Source of the DNA: Atherinomorus stipes
Taxonomy: Eukaryota; Chordata; Actinopteri; Atheriniformes; Atherinidae
Length of the DNA: 64,000 nucleotides
Assembly (NCBI GenBank): GCA_023101725.1
Contig: JALJCO010013434.1
Location: 1,032,501 to 1,096,500, forward strand
Direction: 5' to 3'
The position numbers were made by a program, and so were the translations under genes. Below, piece by piece: positions 24,201-32,600 of the stretch; position 1 is the stretch's first letter; the number at the start of each line of letters is the position of its first letter. The notes under the pieces were generated by a model, which was not told where the DNA came from, did not search any database, and saw nothing but the letters and a program-made list of their open reading frames with translations.

Positions 24201-27200
24201 TTCGTTTTCAGTCTAACTGCTGCTGGAATCAAGGCCGATGTCACACAGCAGACCCAGGGGTTCAGGGTCCGTGGTATTTTCATGGTCTTAGTCAAGTCTT
24301 GAGTAGCAGTGTTCTGGACTAACTACAGCTGTCTGATGCACTTTCAAGGGAGGCATGTCAGGACAACATTACAGTATTCTAGTCTGCTAAAAAAGTACCA
24401 GTGTATTGGTGTATGTGGCGACATTCCGGTGAACATGCCAAAGAGGGAAGCAACTGTAACAATGAAGATGAGGAAGAGAACAACTACTAGCTTGTGTTGG
24501 AAAAATCTTTAAAAATTTAAAGATAAGAGGGGAGGATCTAGTCTAGAATAAGAAAGCTATGGCACACAGTACCAGTGCAGTTATTCTCACTGCCTAAAGA
24601 GAGAGACAAGATTTTCACATACACTGTAGTAGGTTTTAAGATGTTGAATGCACTTAGTTTAAACTTGCTTCAGCAAGAGTTAAAGAATTAACAATCCCAA
24701 ACTTAATGTTTTATACCACTTTAAACTCTCAGAAACCAATGTGAGAGCACATGTATGGTTTTGGCTGTTTGCGTTGTCAGTTTGCGTTTGCATCTCGGTT
24801 GTCGAGATCTGAATCATCATCTTCGTTTCACTTTCATTAGATAATCTCTGATAATCTCACAGACTAATAACTGAATATATGATATAATGACATCAGATGG
24901 AGTAACTGAGAGTATTTATGGATAGTAATCTAAGCTAAACACTTTGTCAGTATAACTGATAGTTCCACATGTTTTTGTTAAAACAAAAACAGTTTCAAAC
25001 TCAAGGGAGTTTGCTGCTGATCTGATATCACCAGCATCATTTGCTGTCATTGGATGTCATCATTTGCTCTTTCTATTTAACTGTTACATGTATTTTGTTT
25101 TTCCCTGCAGGCCTGGCAAGTGTTAGGGACCACACAGGCTGAAAATGAGAATGAGCAGGCAGCAATTGTCTCCCTCCAAAGGTAATCAGAAACATTGTCA
25201 TCCAACACGCTTCAAAGCCAAAACTTGCTCAGAAACAGCAGTGTGTGTGATGTACTGCTCAATAACACCATTTATACGAGTGCAACTCTGCAGAGATGCA
25301 GAGATGTTTTGTTAAAAGATTAATTTGAAATTTGATTTGCCCATAAACTTTTACTACCTTTCTGACAATAGTATATCTCAACTAAGAAAAAAATAAACAA
25401 AGGGACAAATTCCCTTGTTTTACTTCAATTACCTGTTTTACATGGAAAGCTCCAGAAAGAATGAAACCCTTTGTTTGCTTCAGAGTTACCAAAGTTACCA
25501 GCAACAGGAAGATACTCCTTTTTTATCATTATTACTTTTCTTAAAATAGAAGAACTCCTCGTGGATGTTGATTGCAAGAGTCAGGTTCCGACTAGAGTCC
25601 ACAATGGGAGGTGGCCCACTTTCAGTCATAACAAGACTGAAGGCAGAAATTGCAGCTTTCTGGGAGTGAAAGACAAGTCAACAGAAAACGCCAGACGGCT
25701 GTTCAGCAGAAAGCATCCTTTCTGTTCCAAGTCTTTCATTTCTGCTTCATTTGGTGAAATAAGCAGTCAAAAAATATTTCAGTTCAGTATAAATGGATTA
25801 GGAAGGAGGAAAATGATATAATTTTCATTCCTTACAATAACCTTGTTTAATCCCTACATGTTCATACATATTAATACCATTCAGATCTCATGTTGTTCAT
25901 ATTCTACCTTAGTTCATATTTTACCTTATTATGTAATCACCCTATCTGTGAAGGAAGTGAGACCATGTGTTTAGCTGACAATAGTCATCATGTCATCACA
26001 CATGCTTCTCTTCAGATGGAAAGCATTATGTTACAATGCCGTTGTAGTTTGTTTATTTCATGAATCACAAAAAAGAGCAGCGTAGAATACTGAACGTCAC
26101 TCTCCTCAGCCTTCGCAGCTCTTTTTGAAGTGCTGTGAATAACTACAGAATAAAAAAGGTGAATTATTTATCTTCAGATGTTTTTACAGAGCAGTTTTGT
26201 CCCTAAAAAAACATCTTGTCTGGTTACTAAAATAAAGATTGTCCCGAATTTTTTTCTTCTATTTTATAAGAATGCATCCCTTTTAAGTATAAACTGAATA
26301 TGAGTGGCATGAGCCAACATTTGTGCAATCTTCACCAATAAGAGTTCACAGCGGGGGCTGAGTTCAGTTGGTGTGAGATTATGAGGGTTTTAAGGAAGTT
26401 GGCACATTGGCTGCAGTAAATCAGCCATGAATCTTGATGAGAGCCGAATCTTGTTTTGGCTTCTCCCCTAGTCTCTTAACTAATCCAAGTCGTTCATCGA
26501 ACACTGTTCCGTGCTGTTCTCCTTTTCAATTACAAAGCCAGCATAGATCTCAGTGGCAATCATCCATATAAGCGATGATGTAACCAATGATATAACATGA
26601 GCAATGATCTCAAACGCACTTCCCATCTCTCCACTGATCAGCATGGGTGTTTTTGTCTATATGCAAAGTTAATTCAAATCATGCAGCTGTGGGCAGCTTG
26701 CAGACCTGCTCCTGTGGCAGAGGCAGGGCAGGAAAGGTGCAGCTCATCCATCCTGACATGGAAATCATTAGCCTCTGCCTGATGTTCCTCTGCTTTGGCC
26801 TGTCCCAATTAATGCCTGTCAAATCTATATTTCTCTTTGAAGTGCACACATAACACTTTCTCCCCTGCCCCGTGCCTGGTTCTTGTCTCCATCCAGGTGT
26901 TTGGAGCTCCACCCAAATAACCTATTGGCCCTTATGGCTCTGGCAGTGAGCCTGACCAACACTGGTATGCGTCATGATGCCTGTGAGGCCTTGCTTCGCT
27001 GGCTGAGACACAATCCCAAGTACAAGCACCTGCTGAAGGGCAAGAACCACCTGATGGGATCCCCAAACTCTCAGCGCAGGATGTCTTATGCTCCCAGCAT
27101 GGCCAGGTATGAAAGTTAGAGGATTTCATCTCTTTACTGACTTTGTAGTTATGATATAAATGGAGTACTGTGAGAAATGAGCAGGGGTTTAAAAGGAAAA

Positions 27201-29600
27201 TAAGATTCCCTTTTTTATTGATGTATGATTTGTTAGTCTATTGATTAGAATGGTAACATTTCTATTTGGTTATTACACATTGTAATGCATCTTGACAATG
27301 ACTGCTGAGATTTATGGTCACATTAACAGTTAATAAAAACATGAGATGTTAAAGTGGTGGAGCTTTTAAGGATATTAAAGAAAAGCAATGTCTAAAACAT
27401 GTCACCTGCTTTTTAAAGATTGTTTTGTTTGCCATATTTTGACATTTTTCTGTTCTGATGTTGAGTTTTCTGTAATGTAGAGATCTTTGAAATGAACTAA
27501 AATGAGCATTTTCTTAAATTTTGCTGACTTGTCTATTTGTCTTGTTTTGTTTTTCTGATGAACTGTCATGTTTTCTGACCTGAAATGCCTTTGTAATTTT
27601 CATGAGTATTTTGATCAACCATTGGGTTTTTCTGCACTCATACTTTCAAAATTTTTGTGCTGTTTTTTTTTTTTTTTTGTTTTTGTTGTTACATTGTTGT
27701 GGTGTGCACCTCATGTCCTCATGACAAATGCATCAAAGAAAGTCAATAATCCTGCATGTTCATGTTCAGTGGTTGTAATAAGGTAACAAGGAAGCTGACA
27801 TCCCACCAGAAGCTCAGCTCGGAGCCATTGAGTAGCTGAAAATCATAACAGACCACGCTGCGTGTTGCGACCAAAATCAATATCTTCACTAGCAGTTTCA
27901 GAAACTCATTTCATTCACTTAAATTCAGAAAGGCTAAACTTATTTCAAGGTCTCCCAACCACAGCTGGTATTGGTTTAATTTCACTGGCGAGACGCCAGA
28001 CATGGATCTACACGCATCCATCTTGTCCAACAGTTCTCACTGTTGTAGAAGGAAGGCTGTCTGTGTGATGTTAAGCCCAATGGATGAGGTTGTTAGGCAT
28101 ATCAGATTTAAAAGGCTTAATTCTTCTCCCAAAGTAAAGGAGGGTTTTATCAAATCATTAATCGTCTAGTCGGTGCAGAGAGATACAGGTACAACCCAAT
28201 TACTGTGCTCTACCCTCGAGACTGTGCAGGATCAGCTGGTTTCATTTTTGCTGCACAGTCCATCCTTCTCTCTTCAACATTACTGTATACTCGGCTCTTC
28301 AACCTCATTTTCTCTCTTGGATATTTTGCTTTACCCTCCATCATTTTATCACACTCAGCTTGGTGGAAACCAAAACATACTTACAGGACCAACTGAAAGA
28401 CCAGAGGCCCACTGAGAATTAAATAGTTTGATTAAGAGTAAGAGTAATAAATTACTGTAAAATTGTTTTTCAGTGTTGCAGAACAAGAAAAAAATTAACA
28501 ATGTATCAGTAACAGCTATAAAGCAGAAGCATGAAAGGAAGTAAAAACCATGATGATCGGTGAATAACAGCTCAAATGAAATCTGGAAATGCTCTCCGGT
28601 TAAAAAAAAAAATTGTTTTGAAAAGCAATTTGAAGCATCGACCGTTTAGAGAGGGACGAAACTTTCGTTACATCACTTATTGGTTTCTAAAGAGCTAAAA
28701 GTAAAGCCAGTTGGGCGTTCCCATCGTCGCCATCTTTTAGCTGCGTTGTGTGTGTTGTCATTCCCTGCAAAATTTTAAAATGGGCAAAGAGCTGTCTTGG
28801 GGCAAATTATGAATGAACAAATATTTGCCCCCTAATCGGCAGGCTGAAGGTAAGGCATGCTTGGACTTGCTGTTAGGTGGCTAAAAACCAGTCAATGCGC
28901 TTGATTTGAAGGCAAGAACTGGATCAGCTGATCTGATTTCCGAAGGCAAATCACTCCAGAACCTCTGAGCCAAAACTGAATCCAGAGAAAATCTGCACCA
29001 TCAGTACCATGGACCTTTGATTCAGAATGGTAAAAAGGCTGCAAGAAATCCATAGTCGTCTCTGTCTCTACGGATAACAAAAGAATAAACAACAAATCTT
29101 GGAAATGTTTCTAAGATTATAAAAACTTGGAATTCAAAGTTTCATTTGCTGTCAAACCACATACCTTAGTCAGTCCTAGGCCCAACAGTTTGCAGAATTT
29201 GATTTATTGTCTGCTGGAACACAAGCTTCTGCATCAGAAAAAATCATCAAGTCATCCAGCAGCTTAACCGGCACTGAGTTGACAAGAATAAAATAAAATA
29301 ATTACAAAACTGTTTAACAGATTTTATTCTGTTACTATTGTGTTTGCAAAAATCACAGCAAACTTCTAGAGGATGCACCTGATGTTGGTCAGCTTTTCCT
29401 TTAATCTTAAATCTACATATTTCCTTGTCCTTTTCTTCATCACTCCTTTGCTCTCCTCTTATTCCCTCCTCTCCCCTCACTGCCTCTTACTTTCTTACCC
29501 TGAATGAATAAAAGTTGACATGCAGCGCAGAGCACATCACAGTTCTGCAATCTTAAAGAGTGCTCACTCAGCAGCTTTAAGTCACACTAATCCTTATCCG

Positions 29601-29631
<31 letters not shown>

Positions 29632-32600
29632 TCATAGCTCGCTGCTACCGGAGGTCAAGGAGCTCTTCCTGGAAGCAGTTCAGCACAACTCTGACAGCAT
29701 TGACCCGGATTTGCAGACAGGCCTCGGAGTGCTCTTCAACCTCAGCGGAGAGTTCAACAAAGCTGTAGAAGCCTTCAACACGGCCTTGTCAGTGCGGCCT
29801 GAGGTAAGACACCCCTCCCATAAACATGTTAATACACATAAAGAGACATGCAGATTAGACATGGTGGAGCTCTCATAATGTCCTCTCACTAATAAAAACA
29901 AAACATAAACAATTAAAAAATAAAGTGACAACACAAACTTTATGTCAGCATTTTAGGCCTGAGCTACAGCTGATCGGAACCATATCTACGAGGATAAAAC
30001 TGTCAATAAGTAGTCTGTAATGTTGGAAAGAAAAGAAACAAAAAAACAGCAGCTTAATACATATCTCTTAGCATCTGTTTAACAAACTCCAAATATCACT
30101 TTATAATTTCCCTTAAGTCTTTAAAGCCAAAAGCACAAAGGTAGTGTTTGTGCATGTTTGAGCTGTTTGGACTCATGTTACAGTACTTCTCCATAATGTC
30201 CAATTCTCAAGAATCAACCCTCCGAACAAAATCCATTTTTGCGTACATCATGGCCCCTCTCCCACAGAAGCTCCTTTTTATGGTGCTTTACTAGTTTTTT
30301 GTTTGTTTGGTGTTTTTTCACCCCCTAAGAAATATGTGTCATCACTCCCAGAGAGAGAACAGACACCAATTAACCTCAGAACCATGTTTTTTGCCTGGGG
30401 GAGGAAGTCGGGGCACCCAGAGAGAGCATATGCATGCATGGGGAGACTGTGCAAACTCTACACAGAAAAGTCTCAGCCGAGGTTTGAACCAACAACCTTC
30501 ACACTGTGACAATGCTAACAACCACACGTCTGTGCAGCCCAACCAATTATTCTGTTATATTGAGATGATGAAGCTCAAATTCACAAGTTAATTTATCTCA
30601 TTATCCCAAGAAGTTGCTTGTTTGTTTTCTGGAGATAACCACCTGTTGAAACTTGCTATTATGAGATAACTTTTGATTTCCCAGGATCACCAAATGATCA
30701 ATGTGAGTTAAAAAATGGGTGATTGTGTCTTAACACCTAATTTCAATGTTCATCATCACAGTTGGTCAGAATCTTGAACTAACAAAGACAGCACTCTTTG
30801 CTTTATCATATTTTTGAACAAAATTATGAATTATTATGTGATAACAACTTAAGAAATTCTGCCAAGAAAACAAACCTTGTTATTTAGATATCAATATAAA
30901 TTATTCTAAAAAGAATTTCCAAACAAGGCTGCTCTCAGCTTCCATAAAGCAAAAGTTGTTAAAATAAAACTTGGTCTCTTATTGTTTAGACCAGACCTAT
31001 TCAACTCTGGTCCTGGAAAGCCACTGTCCTGCAGGTTTTTCGATGTTGGACAGCTTTTTGTGTGTGTTTTTCTGTTGTAGCTCTTCACAATGGCCTATTT
31101 ATTCTAGTCAAGTGTGTTGAGATAGAGAAACATCTAAAACCTGTAGGACAGTGGTCCTTGAACACTGGGGTTAAAAAGCCCTGGTTATTAGCTGGCTATG
31201 GTTGGAAAAGAACAGTTTGACCTAAAATACTTTTTTTTTTTTTTTTTTCTGCAGCGTTAGCGCACCTTTTTAATTTTTTTTAATTAAATTGCATCTACCT
31301 GCTTTCACAACCACTATGGTCACATATTTGTCTAATATAATCGCTTCTTTTGTTTGCATTTTTCTTCTGTCAGACATTATTACCAGTCACATTAGGACAT
31401 GTTTAACAACAGTCATTAATTTCAACCATAGTTTGACTAAACCACCAAACATGATGTCTTTATTTTGATTTTGCTGTTTGCATGTAAAATGATTTCATTT
31501 GCAACTCAGAGTTGTGGTTCAGTGAATGTGCAGCCGCCTACATAACATGTCTAACAGAGGAAAATGAGTTAGCAAGATGGGAGAGAAGTTACCCACATCT
31601 GCAGAGGGTCAGAAAGGATTAGCTGTATATAATGTTATCTCCTCTGCTGTCATAAATCAGCCAATAATTAATATACACATATATTTTCCACATTATTCTC
31701 CCACTAATAGAGTTAAAGCTCAGAGCCAGAGATGGCTCAGAGCTATGTTGGTCTGTTATGCTGACTGTAAGCCAGCCAGTGAGTTCGTAAGTCAGGGAGA
31801 TGCACTGGTTTCCTTGGTGAGAGGTAACTGGCAGCAGGTTGATTCCAGCTGTAATATGCCTGATGTAAATTTTGTCATAAAACTATTTATAGCTAATCAG
31901 AGGGGTTTTCTTTAATCAAATTCTTATAACACTCATATATGTATCATCTGTTACAGATGATACATATATGAGTGTTACTGTCAGTGCCCCCCTTACAGAA
32001 ATGCCCAGCGATGCTTGTTGTTTACATATAAACTGGTAGATATTGATAGGTTGCTACATATTGTAAACCTGAATTTTCACTGTATGTTATTGGATTTTTG
32101 TTTAATTCATTTTCTTCCTAATGTTGACCGCTAAGACTGCCTTTATCTCCACAATTATGTAGTTGTCCTCTGTATTATTTTATCTGCAGAAAAGTTCGTA
32201 TTTCACATGGATTTTGTTACCTGACAGAAAATCTACAACTCAGGTTTCAGAAGAAATTATGGCAAATCTTCAGAGCAATAGTGTTCATAAAATGACAGAG
32301 TAACCAAGATGAGTCATGAAAAAGAAAAAGAAAAAAATCCTGCACAATAAGCACCATGATCTGCCACACACCACATGTTTTCTCTCCAACACAAACAGCA
32401 GACATGAAGCCCTGAAGCGTGTACACACATAATGGTGAGATAGAGCCACAAACATCACAAGGGAGTTCATGCAAACAGATGCAGTGAGGCACGCCAAATT
32501 CTCACAGCAACATGTAAAGCAGCCAAAATCTGAACTGCTGAACTCTTGACTGTCACACGTATGTTCCCAATCAGGATCCTGAACAAGGGTTTGAGGGCAA

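Larger units (their letters stand above)
19403..25110. other. PEX5L 5.7-kb intron C-D
   Basis: It holds a truncated Tc1 element (20442-about 21830), then a GC-richer block (about 21880-23050) with two perfect hairpins and no supported gene. A dispersed-repeat-like stretch near 24300-24400 follows, and the remainder is AT-rich. Confidence 0.65.

Noticed and set aside
25471..25821. 116-codon + strand frame in a PEX5L intron, considered as an alternative exon
   Set aside because: It has no matching peptide in PEX5L as I know it and no clear splice sites; exons 25111-25181 and 26897-27106 join exactly without it.
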